Shown here: piece after piece, positions 41,618 through 51,343 of the stretch
How the letters are laid out: each line of letters starts with the position of its first letter
How positions within the stretch are numbered: the first letter of the stretch is position 1
Origin: Bacteroidota bacterium
GTDB taxonomy: Bacteria; Bacteroidota; Bacteroidia; Flavobacteriales; Flavobacteriaceae
Length of the DNA stretch: 64,000 nucleotides
NCBI GenBank assembly: GCA_947488545.1
Contig: CANKZE010000004.1
Coordinates: 1-64,000 of the forward strand
Direction: 5' to 3'
Position numbers and translations under genes: made by a program
The notes under the pieces: model-generated
The model's input: only the letters and a program-made list of their open reading frames with translations
What the model was told of the DNA's origin: nothing
Databases searched by the model: none

Positions 41618-42412
41618 ATGACATACGAAGGCGTTCTAAATAAAATGCAAACACAGTTTGAAACTCCAATTCAATATTTTTTGATTTTTCAAGATAGTTT
41701 TCTAAATGTAAATCAATTATTGAATAAAAATATTGAGATCAATTTTGTTGGTTTCCAATGTTTGAATTGTGGAAAAAAGAAGAAAATTTTTCGTCAAGGT
41801 TTTTGTTATGATTGTTTTTTCTTAAGTCCCGCTGTTGGCGATTGGATTATGAAACCTGAATTAAGTACTGCTCATTTAGGAATTCAAGACCGTGATTTAG
41901 CTTATGAAGAAAAAGTTCAATTGCAGCCTCATATTGTATATTTAGCTTTGTCGAGTGAAGTGAAAGTAGGGGTTACACGTAAAACGCAAGTCCCAACTCG
42001 TTGGATTGATCAAGGTGCCGAAAAAGCCATTTCTATAGTTGAAGTTCCCAATCGTTACCTTGCTGGAATTACCGAGGTAGCGCTAAAAAGCCATTTTGCT
42101 GATAAAACTAATTGGCGTAAAATGCTAACCAATGATATCGTTTTCACTGATTTAATTAAAGAACGTGAAAAACTACAGTCGTTATTGCCAGATGAAGTTC
42201 AGCAATATTTTCATTTAGAGAAAAACGATTTGTATGAAATGAATTACCCAGTTCTAGAATATCCTTCAAAAATAAACAGTTTAAGTCTGGATAAAACCCC
42301 AAATTATAGTGGTAAATTAATTGGAATTAAAGGTCAATATCTAATTTTTGAAGACGGCACAGTTTTCAACATTAGAGGTAATGAAGGATATATCGTTAGA
42401 CTTGAAGTGTAA
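41618..42412 (+). CDS. DUF2797 family protein (zinc-ribbon plus GIY-YIG-like segment)
   Basis: CLNCGKKKKIFRQGFCYDCF; HIVYLALSSEVKVGVTRKTQVPTRWIDQGA. Confidence 0.75.
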   Translation: MTYEGVLNKMQTQFETPIQYFLIFQDSFLNVNQLLNKNIEINFVGFQCLNCGKKKKIFRQGFCYDCFFLSPAVGDWIMKPELSTAHLGIQDRDLAYEEKVQLQPHIVYLALSSEVKVGVTRKTQVPTRWIDQGAEKAISIVEVPNRYLAGITEVALKSHFADKTNWRKMLTNDIVFTDLIKEREKLQSLLPDEVQQYFHLEKNDLYEMNYPVLEYPSKINSLSLDKTPNYSGKLIGIKGQYLIFEDGTVFNIRGNEGYIVRLEV

Positions 42413-44959
42413 TTACTTTCTGAATAAACCTTTCAATAAACCCTCTGCTTTCGATTTTATATCTTCTTTTTGATTGCTTGTAGTATCTTTTTTAGATCCA
42501 TTTAGCAGCTCTTTTAATGTGTTTTTACCTTGATTTAATAATTTATCTTTTTGTTGTTTCACCAATTGGTTCGTCAAATTTGTAACTGCACTTTTCATAT
42601 CAGTGGTCACTTTCGGACTTTTGAAACTTCCTGTTAATATTGCATTTACAGGTATATTTTCAATTTTATTGGCATCGGAAGTAGATAATTTCGCAATTAA
42701 TTTATTGGCCTCGTTTCCTAAATATTTTGCAGGAACATCCATTTTGATATTGTAATTCATCACCTGGTCAAAGCCGTGGGTTCCATTAATAGTCGCTTTT
42801 ATATCTTGATATTTTACATCAAAAGGGCTTACTTCAACTTTTCCATTCTTAAAAATTAAATTGGCTTTCACATCGTTTAAATTCAATTGCTGTAAATCAA
42901 GAAACTTCAAATTGGAGCCTAAACTCTTCAACACATTTGAATTGGAAGGATTTAACGAAGTAGAAGCTAACTTTCCAGCTAAATTCCCAGAAAGTGTATT
43001 TAAATCTGGAGTCATGCTTTTAGAATCTAAATTACCAGATAAAGTAATGCTTGAATTTAATTTTCCATTGATTACCCCAGCAATCGGAGCAATTTTTTTC
43101 ATCATTTCCAATTGTGTAAACGTTTGCTGAACATCAACTTGGTTCATCCCTAAATCCATTTTGAAATTAGGAGTTTTCTCTTTTGTTGATACTCTTCCGT
43201 CAAATGAAATAGTGCCTCCAAATAGGGAAGTTTTTCCATTTTCTAATGTTACTCTTTGATCTTTTATAATTAATTTTCCTGAAACGGCCGTTAAAGTCAA
43301 GTTATCATAAAGTACTTTATTTGCTTTAGCTGTTAATGTACAATTCAAAAAACTAGGAATTTTCATTGCTGAACCCGTAGTATTTTCTTTTTTCTCTTCA
43401 TCGGAAGTAAGGAAATCCGAAACTGCAATTTGATCAGAACTCATATTGAAATTTCCTTTCAGCTCTTGTTTTTTAAACAGAAACCCATAAAAATTATCTA
43501 AAACACCTGACAAATTAATATCGCTTTTTCCAGTAGTTGCCTTAAATTCTTGAAGATTCACTCGACTCGGATTAAATTGAACAATTGCGCTTGAAATTGC
43601 CATTTTCTTCCCTTTTTCATCAGAATAATTAAATCCAGTCAAGCTGATAGTTCCTGAATTATCGATATTTTGATAATTACTTTTATTTACCGATTCCATG
43701 TCAAATTTCGTTTTTACATCCGCTTTTAAAATCCCCGAAAGTGGTTTCTCCATTTTAATCGGATATGCTTTTGATAAATTAGATAAGTTAATTTTTCCTT
43801 TTAACGACGCGTCAACTAAAGCATTTTTTGTGATGTTTCTAATAGTTGCTTTAGCTTCAAATACATCTTGGTCAATTTTGAATGAGATTTTATCTAAATT
43901 TAAATAAGTATCATTTAATATACCGGTTTCATTGATTATCTTAGTATCAATCACAATATTTCGTACCGATTTTGGTAAGTTTGGATACTGAAATGAAGCA
44001 TTATTCGATGCTATTTCGATATTAAATTTTGGAACTGTCGTGTCTGAAAATAAACCTTTTGCAAAACCATTGACTGTAAATTCACCAGTTGTTTTCACGT
44101 CTTTTATGCTTCCAGAATATCCTGAAGGAACCAAACCTAAGAAATTCTCAAATGATGAAGTTGGTGTTTTGAATTTCAAATCATAATTCTGACCATTTGC
44201 AACCATTTGTAAAAATCCATCAAATTCTAAAGGTAATTTATTGATGTGCGCTTTATTTTCCTTAAATGTGTATTTACTTTTCTCTAAATCAATTCCTAAA
44301 ACCGCATCCAATGTAACTGGTACTTTTTTCATGTAATTGATTTTGTCCATATCCAAACTAACATTCGCCGCTGATTTTGTAACTAAATCCAATTTTGAAG
44401 AAGCAAAATCACCACTTCCAGAATGGTTCAAACTGTCTAATTTCATTCTGATTTTTGAACTTTCGTCATAATATTGAAAGGTATAATTCTCAATCGAATA
44501 TTCCTTTATTTTTAATGACATCGGTTTGCTTTTACTTTTATCTGCCTCTTTATTTTTTAAGGCAATTTCAAAGTTTCCAATTCCATCTTTATTGAAAATG
44601 ATATTTATCAAACCATTTTTTGAAGAAATTGCTTCTATATTGATAGCCTCTTCCTTAGATTTAAATAATTCTTTTACCGACATTTTTAAGTTTAATTCTC
44701 CTAAATAAACCAGTGTATCTCCTTTAAACGGAGCGTTATTTACTATACTTAATTTTTCAATTGTAACATTTGCTTGGGGAAAACTCTTCAGCAAACTCAA
44801 ATCGGCATCTACAAAAGATACTTTAGCATCAACGCTATTGTTTATAGATTCCAAAATTTTTGCATTGATTTGATCTTTGAAAAAATAGGGAATTGCAATT
44901 AGTAAAGCAATTATTGATAGTAAAGTTATTCCTGTAATTTTTAGAATTTTCTTTTTCAT
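42413..44959 (-). CDS. AsmA-family (AsmA-like C-terminal) envelope protein
   Basis: N-terminal TM; long beta-rich sequence; LNGKLNSSITLSGNL...LSGNLAGKLAS, VKYQDIKATINGTHGFDQVMNYNIKMDVP. Confidence 0.85.
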   Translation of the reverse strand: MKKKILKITGITLLSIIALLIAIPYFFKDQINAKILESINNSVDAKVSFVDADLSLLKSFPQANVTIEKLSIVNNAPFKGDTLVYLGELNLKMSVKELFKSKEEAINIEAISSKNGLINIIFNKDGIGNFEIALKNKEADKSKSKPMSLKIKEYSIENYTFQYYDESSKIRMKLDSLNHSGSGDFASSKLDLVTKSAANVSLDMDKINYMKKVPVTLDAVLGIDLEKSKYTFKENKAHINKLPLEFDGFLQMVANGQNYDLKFKTPTSSFENFLGLVPSGYSGSIKDVKTTGEFTVNGFAKGLFSDTTVPKFNIEIASNNASFQYPNLPKSVRNIVIDTKIINETGILNDTYLNLDKISFKIDQDVFEAKATIRNITKNALVDASLKGKINLSNLSKAYPIKMEKPLSGILKADVKTKFDMESVNKSNYQNIDNSGTISLTGFNYSDEKGKKMAISSAIVQFNPSRVNLQEFKATTGKSDINLSGVLDNFYGFLFKKQELKGNFNMSSDQIAVSDFLTSDEEKKENTTGSAMKIPSFLNCTLTAKANKVLYDNLTLTAVSGKLIIKDQRVTLENGKTSLFGGTISFDGRVSTKEKTPNFKMDLGMNQVDVQQTFTQLEMMKKIAPIAGVINGKLNSSITLSGNLDSKSMTPDLNTLSGNLAGKLASTSLNPSNSNVLKSLGSNLKFLDLQQLNLNDVKANLIFKNGKVEVSPFDVKYQDIKATINGTHGFDQVMNYNIKMDVPAKYLGNEANKLIAKLSTSDANKIENIPVNAILTGSFKSPKVTTDMKSAVTNLTNQLVKQQKDKLLNQGKNTLKELLNGSKKDTTSNQKEDIKSKAEGLLKGLFRK

Positions 44960-45101
44960 GGGGTTAATTTAGAATAATGTAAATCGAGCTGATGATATAA
45001 CGAGGTTAATTGGAGTTTATGTATTAACCTCAAATAAATTTATTAACACTCATTGCAAATATAGTTTTATTCTCATTTTCTTTTGTTAATTTGCAGTTAA
45101 T

Positions 45102-46238
45102 ATGAAAGTCCAAAACCAAGCCATTTTATCAATTGGAAGTAATCAAGGGAATCGTCTTGAAAACATTCAAAAATGCATTCAATTGATACAATTGGAGATG
45201 GGAACGGTGTTTTCAGTTTCAAAGTTATATGAATCTCCTTCTTGGGGTTTTGAAAGTGACTCATTTTACAATTGCGCAATTGCAATTCACACCCATAAAT
45301 CAGCTCAAAAGCTATTGTCCGGACTTTTAAAAATTGAAAAAAAACTGGGTAGAATTAGAAGTTTGCAAGAAGGTTACCAGCCCAGAATTATAGATGTCGA
45401 TATTGTTAGTTTTGAAAATGACATAATAAATACAGCAACTTTAGTTGTTCCGCATCCGCAAATGCAAAAGCGATTGTTTGTATTAATTCCAATGAATGAC
45501 TTACAATTAGAATTTATTCATCCGGTTCTTCAAAAATCAACTCAAGAATTGATAGCTATTTGTGAAGACAAAAGCAGTTGTAAAGTAATTTCTGATTTGG
45601 AGTTGCCAATAGAAAAATACAATCTACAACAATACAATTACATTGCTATTGAAGGGAATATTGGTGCTGGAAAAACGACACTTGCGGAAAAAATTGCACA
45701 AGATTTTAATGCAAAAACAGTATTTGAGCGCTTTGCCGACAACCCATTTTTACCTAAATTTTATAAAGATCAAAACCGATATGCTTTTCCTCTAGAAATG
45801 TCTTTTTTGGCAGATAGATACCAACAATTATCTGATGATTTAGCGCAATTTGACTTATTCAAAGACTTTATTGTTGCCGATTATCACATCTTTAAATCGT
45901 TAATATTTGCAAAAGTAACTTTGCAAGAGGATGAATTCAGACTCTATAAAACGTTGTTTGATATTATTTATAAAGAAATGCCGAAACCCGATTTGTATGT
46001 TTATTTGTATCAAAATACAGATCGATTATTGCAAAATATAAAACGAAGAGGTAGAAGTTACGAGCAAGAAATTCCTGCTGACTATTTGGATAAAATCAAC
46101 AAAGGGTATTTGGATTACATCAATTCGCAAACTAATTTAAACGTTTTGGTTATTGATGTTTCCGACCGAGATTTTGTAAAAAATCAAAGTGATTATGTTT
46201 ATATTTTGGATGAAATTAGAAAAAAAATGGAGGAGTAA
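45102..46238 (+). CDS. folK: Fusion: HPPK (FolK) domain + deoxynucleoside kinase domain
   Basis: N-term LSIGSNQGNRLENI...RIIDVDIVSF...VPHPQMQKRLFVLIPM (HPPK); C-term YIAIEGNIGAGKTTLAEKIA...FADNPFLPKFYKD...EMSFLADRY (dNK). Confidence 0.9.
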   Translation: MKVQNQAILSIGSNQGNRLENIQKCIQLIQLEMGTVFSVSKLYESPSWGFESDSFYNCAIAIHTHKSAQKLLSGLLKIEKKLGRIRSLQEGYQPRIIDVDIVSFENDIINTATLVVPHPQMQKRLFVLIPMNDLQLEFIHPVLQKSTQELIAICEDKSSCKVISDLELPIEKYNLQQYNYIAIEGNIGAGKTTLAEKIAQDFNAKTVFERFADNPFLPKFYKDQNRYAFPLEMSFLADRYQQLSDDLAQFDLFKDFIVADYHIFKSLIFAKVTLQEDEFRLYKTLFDIIYKEMPKPDLYVYLYQNTDRLLQNIKRRGRSYEQEIPADYLDKINKGYLDYINSQTNLNVLVIDVSDRDFVKNQSDYVYILDEIRKKMEE

Positions 46239-46239
46239 A

Positions 46240-46767
46240 TTACCTCATTTTTTTGAAAAAATCCCAAATTACAATTCCTGCGCTAACAGCAATATTTAAA
46301 GAATGTTTGGTTCCTAATTGAGGGATTTCTATCGTTCCATCGCAAATTTCTACTGCTTCTTGAGCTACACCAAAAACTTCATTTCCAAAAACTAAAGCGT
46401 ATTTTTGATTTTTCTCAATTTCAAAATCTTGTAAGAATATTGCGCTTTCAACCTGTTCAATTGCAAAAACTTTTACACCTTCTGATTTTAATTTTTCAAT
46501 TACTTCAAGTACATTTTCTGAATGCTCCCAAGCTACAGTTTCAGTAGCTCCTAGTGCAGTTTTATGAATTTCTTTATTAGGTGGAGTGGCCGTAATTCCA
46601 CAAAGAAATATTTTTTCAACTAAAAATGCATCTGAGGTTCTAAATACAGACCCAATGTTATTCAAGCTTCGGATGTCGTCAAGAACAATTATTAAAGGCG
46701 TTTTGGAAGCATCTTTAAAATCGTCAATTGATATTCTATTTAATTCACTGTTTTCTAGTTTGCGCAT
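46240..46767 (-). CDS. SpoU/TrmH-family RNA methyltransferase
   Basis: VLDDIRSLNNIGSVFRTSDAF, FGNEVFGV, QLGTKHSLNIAVSAGI. Confidence 0.92.
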   Translation of the reverse strand: MRKLENSELNRISIDDFKDASKTPLIIVLDDIRSLNNIGSVFRTSDAFLVEKIFLCGITATPPNKEIHKTALGATETVAWEHSENVLEVIEKLKSEGVKVFAIEQVESAIFLQDFEIEKNQKYALVFGNEVFGVAQEAVEICDGTIEIPQLGTKHSLNIAVSAGIVIWDFFKKMR

Positions 46768-46788
46768 AATTTATTCAAGGTTCAAAAA

Positions 46789-46815
46789 AAAAGCTCCCTG
46801 TTTAAGGAAGCTTTT
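46789..46815 (-). terminator. Terminator downstream of the DUF1573 gene
   Basis: Minus strand AAAAGCTTCC-ttaaaca-GGGAGCTTTT plus T-run. Confidence 0.8.
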
Positions 46816-46833
46816 GTTATATATAAAATATAT

Positions 46834-47301
46834 TTAGCTTTTTGGTACAACTGGAGTAGCTGGAGTTGGATCTGGTAAAACAGTACCTTTAATTGTCAAA
46901 ACTTTTGTTGGTTGTCCATCAGCATTAGAACTTACAGTAACTGTTTTAGTAAATGCACCAACTCTGTCTGTAGCATACTTAACCCCAATTTCACCTTTTG
47001 CTCCTGGAGCGATTGGCTCTTTTGGAGTTGTTGGAACAGTACATCCGCATGATCCTTGAGCATTTGTAATAATTAATGGCTTGTTACCATTATTTGTAAA
47101 AACAAATTTACGATCACCATTAGAATTGTGTTCGATTGTTCCATAATCTATAGTTTCAGTTTCGAAAACCATTCCTGCACCATCTAATTTTGGAGCAATT
47201 GTTTTAGTTTCTGCAGAAACTTTAGCTTTTTTTGAATCTTGAGCGTTAGAAGTAGTAACCCCTAAAACTGTTAACATTGCAAATAAAAATATCTTTTTCA
47301 T
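46834..47301 (-). CDS. DUF1573 family exported protein
   Basis: Signal peptide; DYGTIEHNSNGDRKFVFTNNGNKPLIITNAQGSCGCTVPTTPKEPIAPGAKGEI. Confidence 0.92.
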   Translation of the reverse strand: MKKIFLFAMLTVLGVTTSNAQDSKKAKVSAETKTIAPKLDGAGMVFETETIDYGTIEHNSNGDRKFVFTNNGNKPLIITNAQGSCGCTVPTTPKEPIAPGAKGEIGVKYATDRVGAFTKTVTVSSNADGQPTKVLTIKGTVLPDPTPATPVVPKS

Positions 47302-47462
47302 TTTATTTTAATTAAATTATAGAACAAATCTAAAGAAAAAAATCAATTCTAGATATAAAATTATCTTAAATTTAAATTAATTTTCGAAACACCTAATTTC
47401 AGTTTAAAAATAATTAAATTCGCTTTTAGAAAAAATCATATCCATTTATTAAATAGTTTACG

Positions 47463-50069
47463 TTGGCAGCTAAAGAAAAAGAAGTTAAGGAAACCCCGTT
47501 AATGAAGCAATATAACGAGATCAAAAGGAAGTATCCGGATGCTTGTTTGTTGTTTCGTGTTGGAGATTTTTATGAAACTTTTGGAGAAGATGCGGTTCGA
47601 GCGTCAAAAATACTTGGAATTACACTTACAAAAAGAGGTGCGGGATCAGAAACAGAAACTGCCTTGGCGGGTTTTCCACACCATTCGATAAATACGTATT
47701 TGCCAAAATTGGTAAAAGCAGGTCTTAGAGTTGCTATTTGTGACCAACTAGAAGACCCTAAAATGACCAAAACTATTGTCAAAAGAGGTGTTACTGAATT
47801 GGTTACTCCTGGAGTTTCCATGAATGATGAGGTTTTACATTCTAAAACTAATAATTTTTTGGCATCCATTTACTTTGGTAAAAAAGCCATTGGAATTTCG
47901 TTTTTAGACGTTTCTACGGGTGAATTTTTAACAGCTCAAGGATCTGAAGATTACATTGATAAATTATTGCAAAATTTTAATCCAAGTGAAGTCTTAATTC
48001 CTAAAAACAATAAAAATGATTTTAAAGAAATCTTTGGAGAAGAATACCATAATTTTTATTTAGAAGATTGGGTTTACAAGGAAGATTATGCATTTGAAAC
48101 GTTAACCAACCATTTTCAAACGGTGTCTTTAAAAGGATTTGGAATTGAAGAATTGCAAGAAGGCATCATCGCATCTGGTGCTATTTTATATTACCTTTCG
48201 GAAACGCAACACAATAAATTACAACATATTTCTTCAATTCAGCGAATTGCGGAAGATGCCTATGTTTGGATGGATCGTTTTACAATTCGGAATTTAGAAT
48301 TGTATCACAGTTATAATCCAAACGCTGTCACTTTATTGGATGTCATCGATAGAACCCTTTCGCCAATGGGAGGAAGGTTGTTAAAACGTTGGTTGGCATT
48401 GCCATTAAAAGACATCAATAAAATTAAAAGTCGTCACGAAGTAGTTTCTTATCTAAAAGAAAATCAAGGTATTTTAAAAGATATTCAACACCAAATCAAG
48501 CAAATTTCTGATTTGGAGCGTTTGATTTCAAAAATTGCCACAGGAAAAGTTTCCCCTCGCGAAGTGGTTTATTTAAAGGAATCTTTAGACGCAATTATTC
48601 CAATAAAAAAAATAGCGTTGGAAAGTCCACAAGAAGCGGTTAAGGTAATTGGGGATAAATTACACGATTGTGAGTTGCTTCGTGAGAAGATAAAAACAAC
48701 TTTAAATCAAGACGCACCGGTTGCTATTGCAAAAGGAAATGCTATTGCAAAAGGTGTTAATACTGAATTGGATGAGTTACGAGCTATTTCTACATCAGGA
48801 AAAGATTTTTTAGAAGGAATTGAGAAACGAGAATGCGAGAATACTGGGATTTCATCATTAAAAATATCTTTTAATAATGTTTTTGGATATTACATTGAAG
48901 TTAGAAATACTCATAAAGATAAAGTACCGTCCGACTGGATTCGCAAACAAACCTTAGTAAGTGCGGAGCGTTATATCACGGAAGAATTAAAAGAATATGA
49001 ATCTAAGATTTTAGGTGCCGAAGAAAAAATCCATAAGTTGGAATCAGAATTATTTGAGCAATTGGTTGCTTGGATTACCACTTATATAAAGCAAGTTCAG
49101 CTTAACGCAAATTTAGTGGCGCAGTTGGATTGCTTGACTTCTTTTGCTCAGTTGGCGATTGAAAACAAATATGTCTGCCCGGAATTAGATGAAACCTATG
49201 AATTGGATATTAAAAACGGTCGTCATCCTGTAATTGAAAAACAATTGCCAGTTGGTACTCCATATATTGCTAACGATGTTTATTTAGATCGAGAAATCCA
49301 GCAATTAATTATGATTACTGGTCCGAATATGTCGGGAAAATCGGCAATTTTACGCCAAACAGCATTGATAGTATTGCTTGCTCAAATGGGAAGTTTTGTT
49401 CCTGCAGACCAAGTTAGAATGGGAATTATCGACAAGATTTTCACTAGAGTAGGAGCTTCCGATAATATCTCGATGGGAGAATCTACTTTTATGGTAGAAA
49501 TGAATGAAACAGCCTCGATATTAAACAATTTATCTGATAGAAGTTTGATTTTGTTAGATGAAATTGGAAGAGGAACAAGTACCTACGATGGAATTTCTAT
49601 TGCATGGGCAATCGCGGAATTTTTGCACGAACATCCATCGAAACCGAAAACACTTTTTGCAACGCATTATCATGAATTGAATGAGATGAGCGAGTTATTA
49701 TCTCGAATTCAAAATTTCAATGTTTCTGTTAAAGAATTAAAAGACACCGTACTTTTTATCAGAAAATTAGTAAAAGGAGGAAGCGCTCATAGTTTTGGAA
49801 TTCATGTGGCTAAAATGGCTGGAATGCCACAAACCGTAATTTTAAAAGCACAAAAATTACTCAAAAAACTAGAAAAAGACCATTCTGGCGATGCTTTAGC
49901 TGGAATAAAATCAGAAAAAGAAGAAATGCAAATGAGTTTCTTTAATCTAGACGATCCTTTATTAGAAGAAATTAAAGAAGAGATCTTAAATTTAGATATA
50001 AATACGTTGACTCCTATTGAGGCGATGATGAAACTCAATGAAATCAAAAGAATGCTGACTAAAAAATAA
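47463..50069 (+). CDS. mutS: DNA mismatch repair protein MutS
   Basis: TPLMKQYNEIKRKYPDACLLFRVGDFYETFGEDA, ITGPNMSGKSAILRQTALI, LLDEIGRGTSTYDG; TTG start. Confidence 0.97.
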   Translation: MAAKEKEVKETPLMKQYNEIKRKYPDACLLFRVGDFYETFGEDAVRASKILGITLTKRGAGSETETALAGFPHHSINTYLPKLVKAGLRVAICDQLEDPKMTKTIVKRGVTELVTPGVSMNDEVLHSKTNNFLASIYFGKKAIGISFLDVSTGEFLTAQGSEDYIDKLLQNFNPSEVLIPKNNKNDFKEIFGEEYHNFYLEDWVYKEDYAFETLTNHFQTVSLKGFGIEELQEGIIASGAILYYLSETQHNKLQHISSIQRIAEDAYVWMDRFTIRNLELYHSYNPNAVTLLDVIDRTLSPMGGRLLKRWLALPLKDINKIKSRHEVVSYLKENQGILKDIQHQIKQISDLERLISKIATGKVSPREVVYLKESLDAIIPIKKIALESPQEAVKVIGDKLHDCELLREKIKTTLNQDAPVAIAKGNAIAKGVNTELDELRAISTSGKDFLEGIEKRECENTGISSLKISFNNVFGYYIEVRNTHKDKVPSDWIRKQTLVSAERYITEELKEYESKILGAEEKIHKLESELFEQLVAWITTYIKQVQLNANLVAQLDCLTSFAQLAIENKYVCPELDETYELDIKNGRHPVIEKQLPVGTPYIANDVYLDREIQQLIMITGPNMSGKSAILRQTALIVLLAQMGSFVPADQVRMGIIDKIFTRVGASDNISMGESTFMVEMNETASILNNLSDRSLILLDEIGRGTSTYDGISIAWAIAEFLHEHPSKPKTLFATHYHELNEMSELLSRIQNFNVSVKELKDTVLFIRKLVKGGSAHSFGIHVAKMAGMPQTVILKAQKLLKKLEKDHSGDALAGIKSEKEEMQMSFFNLDDPLLEEIKEEILNLDINTLTPIEAMMKLNEIKRMLTKK

Positions 50070-50140
50070 GTTATTTTTAGTTTAAAGGTAACGTTATCAG
50101 AAGGTTAAAACGAGTGCTTTATTTTTTTAAAAAAAAAGGC

Positions 50141-50170
50141 TTGTGTAATTGAATAATTGTATTAAATTTG
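50141..50170 (+). promoter_or_regulatory. Promoter of the tRNA-Gly/tRNA-Leu unit
   Basis: TTG-N19-TAAATTTG, about 90 nt upstream of tRNA-Gly. Confidence 0.6.
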
Positions 50171-50262
50171 CCTCCGCAAACAAGTTCAACGAACGACTTT
50201 GTAATTAAAAGTTAGGTGCGTAATACAGAACAAGTAAAGCAGCTCTTTGTAAAAATTGAAAT

Positions 50263-50335
50263 GCGAAAATAGCTCAGTTGGTAGAGCGCGACCTTGCCAA
50301 GGTCGAGGTCGCGGGTTCGAGCCCCGTTTTTCGCT
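50263..50335 (+). tRNA. tRNA-Gly (anticodon GCC)
   Basis: Cloverleaf: acceptor GCGAAAA/TTTTCGC, D-arm GCTCAGTTGGTAGAGC, anticodon loop TTGCCAA, T-arm GGGTTCGAGCCCC. Confidence 0.95.
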
Positions 50336-50349
50336 CAAACATCATAAAT

Positions 50350-50435
50350 GCTCGGATGGTGAAATTGGTAGACACGCTGGACTTAAAATCCAGTGAACAG
50401 CAATGTTCGTGCGGGTTCAAGTCCCGCTCTGAGTA
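50350..50435 (+). tRNA. tRNA-Leu (anticodon TAA)
   Basis: Long variable arm; anticodon stem-loop CTGGA-CTTAAAA-TCCAG; T-arm GCGGGTTCAAGTCCCGC. Confidence 0.95.
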
Positions 50436-50438
50436 CTA

Positions 50439-50475
50439 AAAAGCTTCAAACTTAAGGTTTGGAGCTTTTTTTTTT
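50439..50475 (+). terminator. Terminator of the tRNA unit
   Basis: AAAAGCTTCAAAC-ttaag-GTTTGGAGCTTTT then long T-run. Confidence 0.88.
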
Positions 50476-50504
50476 AATTAAGTTTATAAATGGTCGCATT
50501 CCTT

Positions 50505-50539
50505 AAATCATAAATCTAAAATCATAAATCTAAAATCAA
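50505..50539. repeat. 5 AT-rich heptads directly abutting the 50540 ATG
   Basis: aaatcat aaatcta aaatcat aaatcta aaatcaa | ATG. Confidence 0.85.
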
Positions 50540-50887
50540 ATGGGTGCTTTTGTGATCAGTAAAAGATTTGACGATTATTATAAATTTGTTTTTACTTCTA
50601 GAAAAGGGAAGGCAATATTTACCAGTTTTCGATACGAACTAAAATTTGAATGCGAGGAAGGAATAGAATATTTTAAAAATGCAATTGATTCTGTTGTTTT
50701 TGAAAAAGAAAAATCATCTGGGGGTAAGTACTTTTTTAAAATTATTTTAGAGAATACTCATTTTGCAACTAGTAGAAAATACAACACAGAATTATTACTG
50801 GAAAAAGGAATCAATGAAATTAAGAACTATGCACATAAAGCTGAAATTTTAGATTTCACTTTAAATGAAGTGGTGTTTCCTGATTAA
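50540..50887 (+). CDS. DUF1508 (YegP-like) family protein
   Basis: FVISKRFDDYYKFVFTSRKGKAIFTSFRYELKFECEEGIEYFKN. Confidence 0.8.
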   Translation: MGAFVISKRFDDYYKFVFTSRKGKAIFTSFRYELKFECEEGIEYFKNAIDSVVFEKEKSSGGKYFFKIILENTHFATSRKYNTELLLEKGINEIKNYAHKAEILDFTLNEVVFPD

Positions 50888-50906
50888 CTTCAACTATTGC
50901 AATAAA

Positions 50907-50931
50907 AAAAGCCACGCATTGCGTGGCTTTT
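50907..50931. terminator. Bidirectional terminator
   Basis: AAAAGCCACGC-att-GCGTGGCTTTT between convergent genes. Confidence 0.9.
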
Positions 50932-50953
50932 CAAATTCTTAGAGTGTTTCTAA

Positions 50954-51157
50954 TTATTTTGCTTCAGCTGGAGCAGCTTCAGCAGCTGGAGCAGCAGCTT
51001 CAGCAGCAGGTGCAGCAGCAGTATCAACAGCAGCAGCAGCAGTGTCAACAGCAGGAGCTTCAACAGCAGGAGCTTCTACTGGAGCTTCTTCAGCTTTTTT
51101 ACAAGAAACAGTTGCTAAAACAGCAACAAATGCTAAACTTAAAAGTACTTTTTTCAT
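50954..51157 (-). CDS. Small Ala/Pro/Glu-rich low-complexity lipoprotein
   Basis: MKKVLLSLAFVAVLATVSC-KKAEEAPVEAPAVEAPAVDTAAAA...; lipobox; -7 box TATCTTTG at 51195-51202 upstream and terminator downstream. Confidence 0.8.
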   Translation of the reverse strand: MKKVLLSLAFVAVLATVSCKKAEEAPVEAPAVEAPAVDTAAAAVDTAAAPAAEAAAPAAEAAPAEAK

Positions 51158-51343
51158 CTTACTTAGTTATAAAAGGTTAATTATTAATTCGGAGCAAAGA
51201 TATAAATTTTTTAATAGTAAAAATTATTTTTTAATTTTTTTTCAAAAAAATAATATTTTGCAACTGTTAATTTATTTAACAATTACTGTGCCAAAAATTA
51301 AAAATCATTTAAAAATAAATATAATTTTTAATTTACAAGTTAA

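Noticed and set aside
50923-51180. 85-aa Gln/Leu-rich plus-strand ORF (poly-Q)
   Set aside because: It is the antisense reading of the triplet repeat in the 50954-51157 lipoprotein gene, and its start overlaps the shared terminator region. The minus frame has a signal peptide and lipobox; this one has no domain.
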